Below, in pieces: positions 9,166-18,989 of a stretch of 64,000 nucleotides of DNA (position 1 is its first letter; the number at the start of each line of letters is the position of its first letter). Under the pieces are notes generated by a model that worked only from the letters and a program-made list of their open reading frames with translations, was not told where the DNA came from and made no database searches. The stretch is from Flavobacterium solisilvae (lineage in GTDB: Bacteria > Bacteroidota > Bacteroidia > Flavobacteriales > Flavobacteriaceae): NCBI RefSeq assembly GCF_012911605.1, contig NZ_JAAMPT010000202.1:1-64000 (forward strand), read 5' to 3'. The position numbers were made by a program, and so were the translations under genes.

Positions 9166-9573
9166 TTAATCCCAATCTTGTGCTACAAAACTTATTTTTT
9201 CTCCGTTGTCGGAAGTTAGCGTTAAAAAATTACCTTCTACTTCGTAGTTTTTCATAGAAGGAATTTCATTTAGGAAATCAGTTTCTAGTTTCATATTGTT
9301 TTGGCAATACATTCTTGTCGCAATTCCTTGCGAAAAAGTGATTGAACTTCTATCTATTTTATAAGAAAAAGATAAATTATTACAACCCATTTTAGATGTT
9401 GCTCTTTCAGGATTTGTCAAGTCTAGAAATGCTTTTTGCTCAACAAAATACTCTTTTTTGTAGTCTTTATATTCAACTAACATCCAAACTCTTTTGATGT
9501 TTTGAGCATTCTTTTTACTACTGCAAGATATTGTTACAGTGAAAATTAAGAGAAATAGTGATGACTTTTTCAT
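9166..9573 (-). CDS. META-domain (HslJ-like) lipoprotein
   Basis: This is a small exported lipoprotein of unknown role. The N-terminus MKKSSLFLLIFTVTISCSS has a type II signal with lipobox Cys17. The rest fits a META domain: the W.L opening, the GCN turn in MGCNNLSFSY, TRMYC, and the closing LTLTSDNGEKISF. META proteins of the HslJ type are linked to heat or novobiocin resistance in E. coli, but that role should not be assumed here. It is 135 residues and has no co-directional close neighbour. Confidence 0.75.
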   Translation of the reverse strand: MKKSSLFLLIFTVTISCSSKKNAQNIKRVWMLVEYKDYKKEYFVEQKAFLDLTNPERATSKMGCNNLSFSYKIDRSSITFSQGIATRMYCQNNMKLETDFLNEIPSMKNYEVEGNFLTLTSDNGEKISFVAQDWD

Positions 9574-9635
9574 TTTTTCTTTTTACCACAAATTACACAA
9601 AGTTTCACAAATTAATTACATTATTATTTGCAATC

Positions 9636-9688
9636 TTGTCATTCCGTAGGAATCTAAACTCAATTTTGAGATTCCTACGGAATGACAA
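9636..9688. repeat. Perfect inverted repeat of the GTCATTCCGTAGGAATC type
   Basis: The left arm 9636-9655 and right arm 9669-9688 are perfect reverse complements of 20 bp, separated by 13 nt. There is no T run on either side, so it is not an ordinary terminator. Two degenerate copies of one arm lie in tandem at 40784-40838. Confidence 0.85.
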
Positions 9689-9709
9689 AATACTTCAAAA
9701 TTAAAAGTA

Positions 9710-10162
9710 TTAAACCGTAAATGCCGTTGTGTTTTTTACTTCACCAATCATAAATGTGCTGTGTGTACTTCCAATATGTTGCAAGGTTGTGAGTTTGGTA
9801 ACCATAAATTCGCGGTATTCTTCCATGTCTTTTACGCAAACTTTTAGAATGTAATCATAATCGCCGCTGACGTGAAAACATTCTAGAACTTCATTGAGTT
9901 TTATGACTTCCTTTTCGAATTGATTGATGAACTCTTTAGTATGTTGCAATAATTTTAGATGACAGAAAACTACAAATCCTTTATTGATCTTGTTTCTGTT
10001 TAAAAGCGCTACGTATTTATCGATAATTCCTTCGCGCTCTAATTTTTTGATACGTTCATAGACAGCAGTTACAGATAAATTAAGTTTTACGGCTAATGCT
10101 GCTGTGGTTTTTTTAGTATCGGATTGAAGTAATTCTAAAAGTTTTTTATCGGTAGCGTCCAT
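9710..10162 (-). CDS. Lrp/AsnC family transcriptional regulator
   Basis: An N-terminal winged HTH (DATDKKLLELLQSD through LSVTAVYERIKKLEREGII) is followed by an AsnC-type RAM ligand-binding domain ending EYREFMVTKLTTL and IGEVKNTTAF. The length of 150 residues is standard. It is divergent from the PLP enzyme at 10508, suggesting it senses an amino acid and controls that gene. A minus-strand TAATTTTG box lies at 10214-10221. An inverted repeat AAATCTA/TAGATTT (10228-10257) in the shared upstream region is a possible binding site. Confidence 0.9.
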   Translation of the reverse strand: MDATDKKLLELLQSDTKKTTAALAVKLNLSVTAVYERIKKLEREGIIDKYVALLNRNKINKGFVVFCHLKLLQHTKEFINQFEKEVIKLNEVLECFHVSGDYDYILKVCVKDMEEYREFMVTKLTTLQHIGSTHSTFMIGEVKNTTAFTV

Positions 10163-10227
10163 GTTTTAAGTTTCGAGTTTTTATAAAAATCTAAAATGTT
10201 GCTCAATTGATTTCAAAATTAGTTTTT

Positions 10228-10257
10228 AAATCTAAATTATTTAATTTTTATAGATTT
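10228..10257. promoter_or_regulatory. Inverted repeat, candidate Lrp-type operator
   Basis: AAATCTA at 10228-10234 and TAGATTT at 10251-10257 are perfect reverse complements separated by 16 AT-only bases, just upstream of the Lrp gene's -7 box. The AT-richness makes chance occurrence possible. Confidence 0.3.
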
Positions 10258-10342
10258 ATTTTCTAATTATTTTATTATATATTGTTTGTAAATCTTATAA
10301 TTTGTTTTTTTGATGAATGTAATTAGTAACGAAATGTTCCTA

Positions 10343-10424
10343 TCCCGAAGCTTCGGGACAGATAGAAGTGGAAATCCTTTTCTTTTTTTCTTTAAAAAAG
10401 AAAAGATTGCAACGGATAGCTGGA
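10343..10424 (+). repeat. Dispersed intergenic repeat, copy 1 (AGTGGAAATCCTTTT element)
   Basis: The core 10367-10424 starts AGTGGAAATCCTTTT and ends AAAAGATTGCAACGGATAGC followed by TGGA, with a poly-T/poly-A hairpin between them. A CCCGAAGCTTCGGG palindrome lies just before it. The same two ends recur in opposite orientation at 17738-17838. This element fills most of the gap between the Lrp gene and the PLP enzyme gene; no gene is visible in the gap. Confidence 0.8.
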
Positions 10425-10507
10425 CACGAGCTCCAAAAAAGCAAACTGGCGAAGCAAATAGCTTCTGAAAAAATAATTTCAAAAATCAATATCAAAAACA
10501 TAAAAAA

Positions 10508-11725
10508 ATGAAAGACTTTAATCCTGCAGATAAAATACAAGATTTACAATATTTTGGAGAGTTTGGTGGTGTAAATCCATCAATTTCAGATAGTTCTACT
10601 TATACTTTTCTTTCGGCAAAAACGATGTTTGATACATTTGAAGGTAATGCCGAAGGTTGCTATTTGTACTCGAGACATTCGTCGCCAAGTAATTTATATT
10701 TGGATAAAGCGTTGGCAGCGATGGAAGGAACAGAAACGGCAAATGTTTCAGCTTCGGGAATGGGCGCAATTACGCCAACGTTGTTGCAATTGTGTAATTC
10801 TGGTGATCATATTGTTTCTAGCCGAACGATTTATGGCGGAACTTATGCGTTTTTGAAGAATTTCACTCCGAAGTTTGGTATCAAAACATCGTTTGTTGAC
10901 ATTACAAAACTAGATGTTGTGGAAGCTGCAATTACTGATAAAACCAAGGTTTTATATTGTGAAACGGTAAGTAATCCGTTGTTGGAAGTAGCTGATATAA
11001 CATCGCTTTCAAAGATTGCAAAGAAACATAATTTGAAATTGGTTGTTGATAATACATTTTCGCCATTGAGTGTTGCTCCGGCAAAATTGGGTGCTGATAT
11101 TGTAATTCACAGTTTAACGAAGTATATCAACGGAAGTAGCGATACGGTTGGTGGCGTGACTTGCGCATCGAGAGAATTTATAAATAGTTTGAAAGATGTG
11201 AATTGTGGCGCGAGTATGTTACTTGGACCAACGATGGATAGTTTGCGTAGTGCAAGTGTGATGAAAAACTTGCGAACGTTGCACATCAGAATGAAACAAC
11301 ATAGTCATAATGCAATGTATTTGGCTGAAAAATTTGAAAATGACGGAATAAAAACGGTTTATCCTGGTTTGAAAAGTCATCCAAGTCATGAAATTTATGC
11401 TTCGATGATAAATCCTGAATATGGTTTTGGCGGAATGATGACCATTGATGTTGGAAGTTTGGATAAAGCCAACGAGTTGATGGAATTGATGCAGGAACGA
11501 AATTTGGGTTATTTAGCCGTGAGTTTAGGATTTTATAAAACGTTATTTTCAGCACCTGGAACTTCTACTTCTAGTGAAATTCCTTTGGAAGAACAAAAAG
11601 AAATGGGCTTGACTGATGGTTTAATTCGTTTTTCTATTGGATTGGATAATGATATTGAAAGAACGTATCAATCGATGAAAAGTTGTATGATTGAATTGGG
11701 AATTTTAGAAAATGTAATGAATTAA
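10508..11725 (+). CDS. Cys/Met metabolism PLP-dependent enzyme (cystathionine gamma-synthase/methionine gamma-lyase family)
   Basis: This is a fold-type I PLP enzyme acting on sulfur amino acids. The PLP lysine is Lys205 in SLTKYINGSSD. YSRHSSPSN (54-62) and SASGMGA (81-87) are the phosphate and cofactor contacts, and DNTF (181-184) contains the PLP Asp. It has Gly at position 111 (IYGGTYAF), where characterised methionine gamma-lyases carry a Cys, so a lyase name is not safe; synthase and lyase alternatives both remain. The 405-residue length is normal. It is divergent from an Lrp-type regulator that probably controls it. Confidence 0.85.
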   Translation: MKDFNPADKIQDLQYFGEFGGVNPSISDSSTYTFLSAKTMFDTFEGNAEGCYLYSRHSSPSNLYLDKALAAMEGTETANVSASGMGAITPTLLQLCNSGDHIVSSRTIYGGTYAFLKNFTPKFGIKTSFVDITKLDVVEAAITDKTKVLYCETVSNPLLEVADITSLSKIAKKHNLKLVVDNTFSPLSVAPAKLGADIVIHSLTKYINGSSDTVGGVTCASREFINSLKDVNCGASMLLGPTMDSLRSASVMKNLRTLHIRMKQHSHNAMYLAEKFENDGIKTVYPGLKSHPSHEIYASMINPEYGFGGMMTIDVGSLDKANELMELMQERNLGYLAVSLGFYKTLFSAPGTSTSSEIPLEEQKEMGLTDGLIRFSIGLDNDIERTYQSMKSCMIELGILENVMN

Positions 11726-11744
11726 GTTTTAAAAAGTTTATATA

Positions 11745-11778
11745 AAAAATCCGTTTAATTTCTTAAACGGATTTTTTT
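11745..11778. terminator. Bidirectional terminator
   Basis: AAAAAATCCGTTTAA and TTAAACGGATTTTTT form a stem with A/T tails on both sides, between the convergent PLP enzyme and permease genes. Confidence 0.88.
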
Positions 11779-11800
11779 ATGTCTAAAAATTAGATATTTT

Positions 11801-13714
11801 TTAATTCAATTTACTGTTTTTATAACTGAAACTAAAATAAATAATCAATCCTATGATAAGCCAGATGGTAAAATAAATCCAGTTCCAAACACTAAGTTCT
11901 GCCATCATATACAAACAGCAAACCAATCCAAGTAGCGGAATTAAGGAAAGATTTTGTCTCCAAGACCAAACCGCCAAACCAATTAATGTGAAAAGGAAAA
12001 TCCACATTGGAATTTTATGTTTGAATAGATCAAATCCGGTTTCATATTTCAATGCATTATCAATCGGTAATGATTCTACAATATTTTTATACACTGTTTC
12101 ATCTTCAGAAAATTTGCTTAAAACATCTTCTAAATCGGCATTTTGATCTTTAATGAGTTTTTCTTCTTGAAAATGAGCCATAATTTCTTTGGCTTCGGTT
12201 TCTTTTAAAGAAGTTACAATTGTAGAAGCGTCGTTGATTTGTTTTTCATTGGTAATGAAATCCATAGTGGCTTTTTTATTTATAGTAAAAGCAAAAAACA
12301 ATCCGACAATCAACAGTAAAGGAAAAATATATTTAGAGTTTGCATAGGGAATTCTGAATTTTCCTCTCGGAACATCTGGTCGGTTTTGTAATACCAAAAC
12401 TCCGGCACAAACCAATACAAAAGCAAATAATGTTCCGATACTACATAAGTCGGTTACTATGGTAAGGTTCAGAAATAATGCAGGAACGGCAACAACAAAT
12501 CCGGTTACAATAGTAGCATAAGAAGGTGTTTTAAATCTTGGATGAACTTTAGAAAATCGTTTTGGTAATAATCCGTCACGACTCATGCTCATCCAAATTC
12601 TTGGTTGTCCCATTTGGAAAACTAAAAGCACGCTTGCCATAGCCACAACGGCACTTACAGCAATAATTCCTGACATCCATTTTAAATCAAGTTTATTAAA
12701 AACAAACGCCAAAGGATCGCCTACATTCAAGTCTTTATAATTTACCATTCCAGTTAATACCAAAGCAATTGCAATATATAAAATAGTACAAATGACAATT
12801 GCCCACATCATACCACGAGGTAAATCACGTTGCGGATTTTTACATTCTTCGGCTGTTGTTGAAATGGCGTCAAATCCGATATAAGCAAAAAATACTGCCG
12901 AAACACCTTTTAGAATTCCGTTTACACCGTTTGGAGCAAATGGATTCCAATTGTCAGTATCGACATAAAATATTCCAACAGCAATAACGAGCAAAATCAC
13001 ACAAAGTTTTACAACAACCATTAGGTTACTTGCATTTCGCGATTCTTTCATACCACGATAAACCAAATAAGTGATAATGATAATAATAAGTAAAGCAGGT
13101 AAATCAGCCACAAAATGAAAAGAACCAAGAGTAGGCGAGGTTGTCCATGCCGTATAAGCTGCTTTTAAATTGTCTGAAAGATTTTCAAACGATTTTCCAC
13201 CTTGCATTAGTGCTGTTGCTTCATCAAAACCATTCGAAGCCGTGAGGTAATCCATTTGCATCCATTGAGGAATATGCATGCCGCCACTTTCGAGTAAACC
13301 AGTAAAATAATCACTCCACGAAATGGCAACTGTAATATTCCCGACAGCATATTCCATAATCAATGCCCAGCCGATAATCCAAGCGATGATTTCGCCAAAA
13401 GCTACATAAGAATAAGTATAAGCACTACCCGAAACAGGAACCATAGAAGCAAATTCGGCGTAAGCAAAAGCGGCAAAACTACAAGCAATTGCAGTGAAAA
13501 TAAATAGAAAAATAACGCCTGGACCGCCATCAGCACTGGCTTTTCCAATCGTACTGAAAATTCCGGCTCCAATAATTGCTGCAATTCCAAAAGCAGTTAA
13601 ATCACGAGCGGTTAAATGTTTACCTAAAGCGTGATGACCATCTGCTTCGTTTTTTTCAACTTGTTTGAGAATATCCTGAACCGTTTTTCTTCGGAATAGA
13701 TTGGAAAACGACAT
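11801..13714 (-). CDS. APC superfamily amino acid permease
   Basis: This is an inner-membrane amino acid transporter of the cationic amino acid transporter type. The first helix has the hallmark GIAAIIGAGIFSTIG (about 43-57), and about a dozen hydrophobic helices follow. At 637 residues it is longer than most APC carriers. The extra length comes from a soluble loop near 150-200 and a charged stretch of roughly 85 residues near 485-570, between late membrane helices. Substrate is not predictable. A minus-strand TATATTTG box at 13744-13751 may be its promoter. Confidence 0.88.
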   Translation of the reverse strand: MSFSNLFRRKTVQDILKQVEKNEADGHHALGKHLTARDLTAFGIAAIIGAGIFSTIGKASADGGPGVIFLFIFTAIACSFAAFAYAEFASMVPVSGSAYTYSYVAFGEIIAWIIGWALIMEYAVGNITVAISWSDYFTGLLESGGMHIPQWMQMDYLTASNGFDEATALMQGGKSFENLSDNLKAAYTAWTTSPTLGSFHFVADLPALLIIIIITYLVYRGMKESRNASNLMVVVKLCVILLVIAVGIFYVDTDNWNPFAPNGVNGILKGVSAVFFAYIGFDAISTTAEECKNPQRDLPRGMMWAIVICTILYIAIALVLTGMVNYKDLNVGDPLAFVFNKLDLKWMSGIIAVSAVVAMASVLLVFQMGQPRIWMSMSRDGLLPKRFSKVHPRFKTPSYATIVTGFVVAVPALFLNLTIVTDLCSIGTLFAFVLVCAGVLVLQNRPDVPRGKFRIPYANSKYIFPLLLIVGLFFAFTINKKATMDFITNEKQINDASTIVTSLKETEAKEIMAHFQEEKLIKDQNADLEDVLSKFSEDETVYKNIVESLPIDNALKYETGFDLFKHKIPMWIFLFTLIGLAVWSWRQNLSLIPLLGLVCCLYMMAELSVWNWIYFTIWLIIGLIIYFSFSYKNSKLN

Positions 13715-13853
13715 AAATTTTAATTTTAAGGTTTTAGTAAAAACAAATATATAATTTTTAATTTAGGTTTTAATAACCGATGAAGTATAGTTAAAAACTA
13801 TTACACAATAAAAAACAAATAATAAAAAATGATAATTAAAGCATTTTTAAAGA

Positions 13854-13861
13854 TAAATTTG
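13854..13861 (+). promoter_or_regulatory. Candidate -7 box of katG
   Basis: TAAATTTG fits TAnnTTTG and lies about 50 nt before the katG ATG. No convincing -33 element. Confidence 0.4.
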
Positions 13862-13891
13862 TTAAAGTCAATAATTTCAATTTCTAATTAA

Positions 13892-16093
<2,202 letters not shown>

Positions 16094-16121
16094 GTTTTTC
16101 GCGTTAAATAGTTATATTTTT

Positions 16122-16149
16122 AAAAACCACTTGAAAAGGTGGTTTTTTT
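16122..16149 (+). terminator. Intrinsic terminator after katG
   Basis: AAAAACCACTT and AAGGTGGTTTTTTT form a stem followed by a T run, 28 nt after the katG stop. Confidence 0.85.
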
Positions 16150-16293
16150 GATTTTATGAAAAAAATATAAAATAAAAATTGCTATATCAATAATTAAAAT
16201 CATAATTTTTTGTCAGAAATTAACGGATAATTTTTTTCTATTAATTAATCATAAAATATAATAAATGTCATGTTTTATTCGTCTTTCTATTTG

Positions 16294-16301
16294 TAATTTT
16301 G
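16294..16301 (+). promoter_or_regulatory. Candidate -7 box of the peroxiredoxin operon
   Basis: TAATTTTG fits TAnnTTTG and lies 33 nt before the peroxiredoxin ATG. Confidence 0.45.
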
Positions 16302-16334
16302 CACTAGAAATTAATAACAATTAAAATAAAAAAC

Positions 16335-16970
16335 ATGTCATTAGTAGGTAAAAAATTTCCAAACATTACAGTAGATGCAATCTCTCATATGGGAGATAAT
16401 TTAAGAATTAATGTGCTTGAAGAAGCTACAAAAAACAACAAAAAAGTACTTTTATTTTGGTATCCAAAAGACTTTACTTTCGTTTGTCCAACTGAATTAC
16501 ATGCTTTCCAAACAGCTTTAACTGATTTCGAAAAAAGAAATACTATCGTAATCGGTGCATCTTGTGATACTAACGAAGTTCACTTTGCTTGGCTAAATAC
16601 GCCAAAAAACAACGGTGGAATAGAAGGAGTTACTTATCCACTTTTAGCTGATACAACAAGAAATTTATCAGCAGCTTTGGATATTCTTGATGCAGAATGG
16701 GTTTATGATGCAGATTTGAATGACGAAATCCTTGAAGGTTCAAACGTAACTTTTAGAGCTACTTATTTAATCGACGAAACTGGAAAAATTTTCCACGAAA
16801 GCGTAAACGATATGCCATTAGGAAGAAACGTAAACGAGTATTTAAGATTAATCGATGCTTATACTCACGTTCAAACTAAAGGTGAAGTTTGTCCTGCAAA
16901 CTGGGAAGAAGGAAAAGAAGCGATGAATGCTGATCGTTTAAGCACTGCGGCATACTTAGCTCAAAACTAA
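16335..16970 (+). CDS. Typical 2-Cys peroxiredoxin (AhpC/Prx1 family)
   Basis: This is a thiol peroxidase reducing hydrogen peroxide and organic hydroperoxides. The peroxidatic Cys51 is in YPKDFTFVCPTEL and the resolving Cys is in GEVCPANW near residue 180. It is 211 residues and cytoplasmic. No AhpF reductase is nearby. Instead a thioredoxin follows about 100 nt downstream and is a plausible electron donor. Upstream lies katG. The 98-nt gap to the thioredoxin gene is filled by a long hairpin-forming repeat. Confidence 0.93.
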   Translation: MSLVGKKFPNITVDAISHMGDNLRINVLEEATKNNKKVLLFWYPKDFTFVCPTELHAFQTALTDFEKRNTIVIGASCDTNEVHFAWLNTPKNNGGIEGVTYPLLADTTRNLSAALDILDAEWVYDADLNDEILEGSNVTFRATYLIDETGKIFHESVNDMPLGRNVNEYLRLIDAYTHVQTKGEVCPANWEEGKEAMNADRLSTAAYLAQN

Positions 16971-16986
16971 TAACAATAACAATAAC

Positions 16987-17061
16987 AAATTTCAATTTCA
17001 ATATCAAAAGTCAATTACAAGTTTAAATTGATTTTTGATGTTGAAATTGACATTGAAATTT
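16987..17061. repeat. TTGAAA-type repeat forming a long hairpin between peroxiredoxin and thioredoxin genes
   Basis: The left part (16987-17016) and right part (17026-17061) are near-perfect reverse complements over about 24 bp, built from TTGAAATTGA-like units. The same repeat style occurs at 9058-9165 and 40701-40905. Confidence 0.75.
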
Positions 17062-17068
17062 TAAAACT

Positions 17069-17383
17069 ATGTTAATCGAATTAAACGAAGATACATTACA
17101 AGATTTGGTAAATACCAACAATAAGGTGGTTGTTCAATATTCAGCTTCATGGTGTGGAAATTGCCGAATTATGAAACCTAAATTCAAAAAATTAGCTTCT
17201 GAGAATGAAGAAATTACCTTTGTTTTGGTTGATGCAGAGAATTCTCCAGAATCAAGAAAGTTAGCGAATGTTTCTAATTTGCCAACTTTTGCAACCTTTG
17301 TTGGAGGAAAATTATTGAACGAAACTCAAACCAATAAAGCAGAAGTTTTGGCTGAATTGGTAAGCGAAATTTCATCAAATTAA
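17069..17383 (+). CDS. Thioredoxin family protein
   Basis: This is a small cytoplasmic thiol-disulfide oxidoreductase. The active site is WCGNC in YSASWCGNCRIMKP, a CGNC variant rather than the classic CGPC. A thioredoxin-fold cis-Pro lies in NLPTFATFV. It is 104 residues, a complete thioredoxin domain without a signal peptide. It sits between the peroxiredoxin and a small unknown gene seven bases downstream, so it probably recycles the peroxiredoxin or another partner. Confidence 0.88.
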   Translation: MLIELNEDTLQDLVNTNNKVVVQYSASWCGNCRIMKPKFKKLASENEEITFVLVDAENSPESRKLANVSNLPTFATFVGGKLLNETQTNKAEVLAELVSEISSN

Positions 17384-17389
17384 TACAAA

Positions 17390-17647
17390 ATGAAATTACC
17401 AGTAATCAAACATTTGACGCAATTTATTGAAGAAAATGACCAAGATTATCTAATTGAAACCATAGAAGTTCTCGAAGCTTTAACCGAAATTCCATCGTTA
17501 AAAGATGAAGAATTAGATGTAATTGGTGAGTTAATTTCCAATATGTACGGCGCTTTAGAAGTCCACAAAATGACCAAAGAAGGCAAAGACAAAAAAGAAG
17601 CACTCAACGATTTCATGAAGCGAGTTCTTGGTTCAATCGATAAATAA
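17390..17647 (+). CDS. Small protein of unknown function, co-transcribed with thioredoxin
   Basis: An 85-residue acidic, fully helical-looking protein without Cys, signal peptide or membrane segment. It starts six bases after the thioredoxin stop and is followed by a terminator, so it ends the peroxiredoxin-thioredoxin operon. The position suggests a role in thiol homeostasis, but no motif supports a specific function. I do not recognise the family with confidence. Confidence 0.75.
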   Translation: MKLPVIKHLTQFIEENDQDYLIETIEVLEALTEIPSLKDEELDVIGELISNMYGALEVHKMTKEGKDKKEALNDFMKRVLGSIDK

Positions 17648-17650
17648 AAC

Positions 17651-17682
17651 AAAACGTCCCGAATTTTCGGGACGTTTTGTTT
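17651..17682 (+). terminator. Intrinsic terminator of the peroxiredoxin-thioredoxin operon
   Basis: AAAACGTCCCGAA and TTCGGGACGTTTTGTTT form a strong GC-containing stem with a T-rich tail immediately after the stop at 17647. Confidence 0.9.
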
Positions 17683-17737
17683 AGTGTAAAAATTTAAGTC
17701 TTGGAACGAATCGTTTGGAAATTTTTGGTTTCCATTT

Positions 17738-17838
17738 TCCTGCTTTCCGTTTCAATCTTTTATAGTTTTGTCACATCGAGCGCATCCCGAAGTTTCGGGA
17801 GAGATGCTTTTTTGTAAAACTATAAAAGGATTTCCACT
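17738..17838 (-). repeat. Dispersed intergenic repeat, copy 2 (AGTGGAAATCCTTTT element)
   Basis: Read on the minus strand it begins AGTGGAAATCCTTTT (17824-17838) and ends AAAAGATTGAAACGGAAAGC followed by AGGA (17738-17761), the same ends as copy 1 at 10367. The middle differs. A stem ACAAAACTATA-type pairs around a nested GCATCCCGAA/TTCGGGAGAGATGC hairpin. It occupies the 263-nt gap between the small gene and the convergent DUF4349 gene. Confidence 0.8.
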
Positions 17839-17910
17839 GCAATCAGGGTTAGTTAGGATTTGTATTGAATTTCAGTAAACATTTCCTAACAGGTTTAAAA
17901 AGCCCAAAAC

Positions 17911-18807
17911 TTATTTCTTCAAAAATTTTCTATAAAGAACAAAACCAATTCCAGCAATCAAAAACACCGACCAAAGTTGCATCACAAAAGCAATAATTCC
18001 TTCCAAAATAAACCAACCCGTTTTCAAACTATCCCAAATTTGCAAGCCAATATTCGGACGATATTCATTCACACTTTTTTCATTTGCAATAACTTCTTGT
18101 TTTGTCGTTTCTCTTTGATATAAATACAAAGTTACCGTGCTAAAATTCACTTGATCTTCCAAACTTAGATTGTTTAAAATCGTGGCATCGCTTTCAGTGG
18201 CTTTGTCCAACGCTTTATCTTCGGCAGTTGTAATATCATTCAGCTTTTTACCTTTGCTATCAATACCTTTTTCCAATCGTTCCTGACTGTTTTTAATCCG
18301 TTTTTGCGCCAATTTATTCGATAAAAGTTGTAACGAAACATCATCGGCTTTAATCAATCGACTATCCAAAAAATTAATTTCTTTAACCATCGATTTCAAA
18401 ACCGTGTCCAATTGCGTATTCGGAACTCTAAACGTAATCGTGTTATCAACTGTATATTGTATTGTTTCCAAAATACTATCCTGACTAATTTTCGTTTCCG
18501 ATTTTTGATTGATGTTACTTTTTAAATCGGTAAATGTTACAAATCCGCCGTGTTTGGCAATACTGTTTTCAATAGCATAAGTCGATTTGGCAACATCTTT
18601 TACTTTGAATTTAATGTCGGCCGTTCGAACAAATTTTCGATTGGAATTTTTGGGTTCCACAGCAGCATTTGACGAAATTGCAATCGCAGAAGTATCGGCA
18701 ACTTCCATTTTAGCATCAATTTCACTAGCTTCATAATCAGCTTGTTTACACGCAAAGGCAAATCCAAGTAGGAGTAATGCCAAACCCAATTTTGGTAATT
18801 TTTTCAT
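17911..18807 (-). CDS. DUF4349 lipoprotein
   Basis: This is an exported, membrane-anchored protein of unknown function. The start at 18807 gives MKKLPKLGLALLLLGFAFAC, a lipoprotein signal with Cys20; the longer frame starting at 18897 adds 30 residues before the signal and is unlikely. The body contains RKFVRTADIKFKVKDVAKS and a coiled-coil stretch (QKRIKNSQERLEKG), typical of DUF4349. A C-terminal hydrophobic helix ends with YRKFLKK. It is monocistronic and convergent with the preceding operon. Confidence 0.8.
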   Translation of the reverse strand: MKKLPKLGLALLLLGFAFACKQADYEASEIDAKMEVADTSAIAISSNAAVEPKNSNRKFVRTADIKFKVKDVAKSTYAIENSIAKHGGFVTFTDLKSNINQKSETKISQDSILETIQYTVDNTITFRVPNTQLDTVLKSMVKEINFLDSRLIKADDVSLQLLSNKLAQKRIKNSQERLEKGIDSKGKKLNDITTAEDKALDKATESDATILNNLSLEDQVNFSTVTLYLYQRETTKQEVIANEKSVNEYRPNIGLQIWDSLKTGWFILEGIIAFVMQLWSVFLIAGIGFVLYRKFLKK

Positions 18808-18957
18808 TTTTGATTTTTTTAAAAGGTTAATAATAGAAAACAGTTTCTGTGCTTGGTTTTTATCAATAAGCAAAGTGTAGTTTTCTATCAAAAGCAAAAA
18901 TGAATTACAGGTTTAACATTATTTTAAGCATACTAAAAAGCGTGCCAAACTTAAGAA

Positions 18958-18989
18958 TTGCTTAAAATTATTTTTTTGTCGTAATTTTG
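18958..18989 (+). promoter_or_regulatory. Promoter of the pabB-like gene
   Basis: TTG (18958-18960), then 21 nt, then TAATTTTG (18982-18989), a good Bacteroidota promoter. It overlaps the first possible TTG start codon (18987), which argues for the downstream TTG at 19008. Confidence 0.5.

Noticed and set aside
9636..9688. Palindrome as the terminator of the Lrp gene
   Set aside because: No T run on the minus strand after the stem, and the same sequence recurs elsewhere as a repeat.
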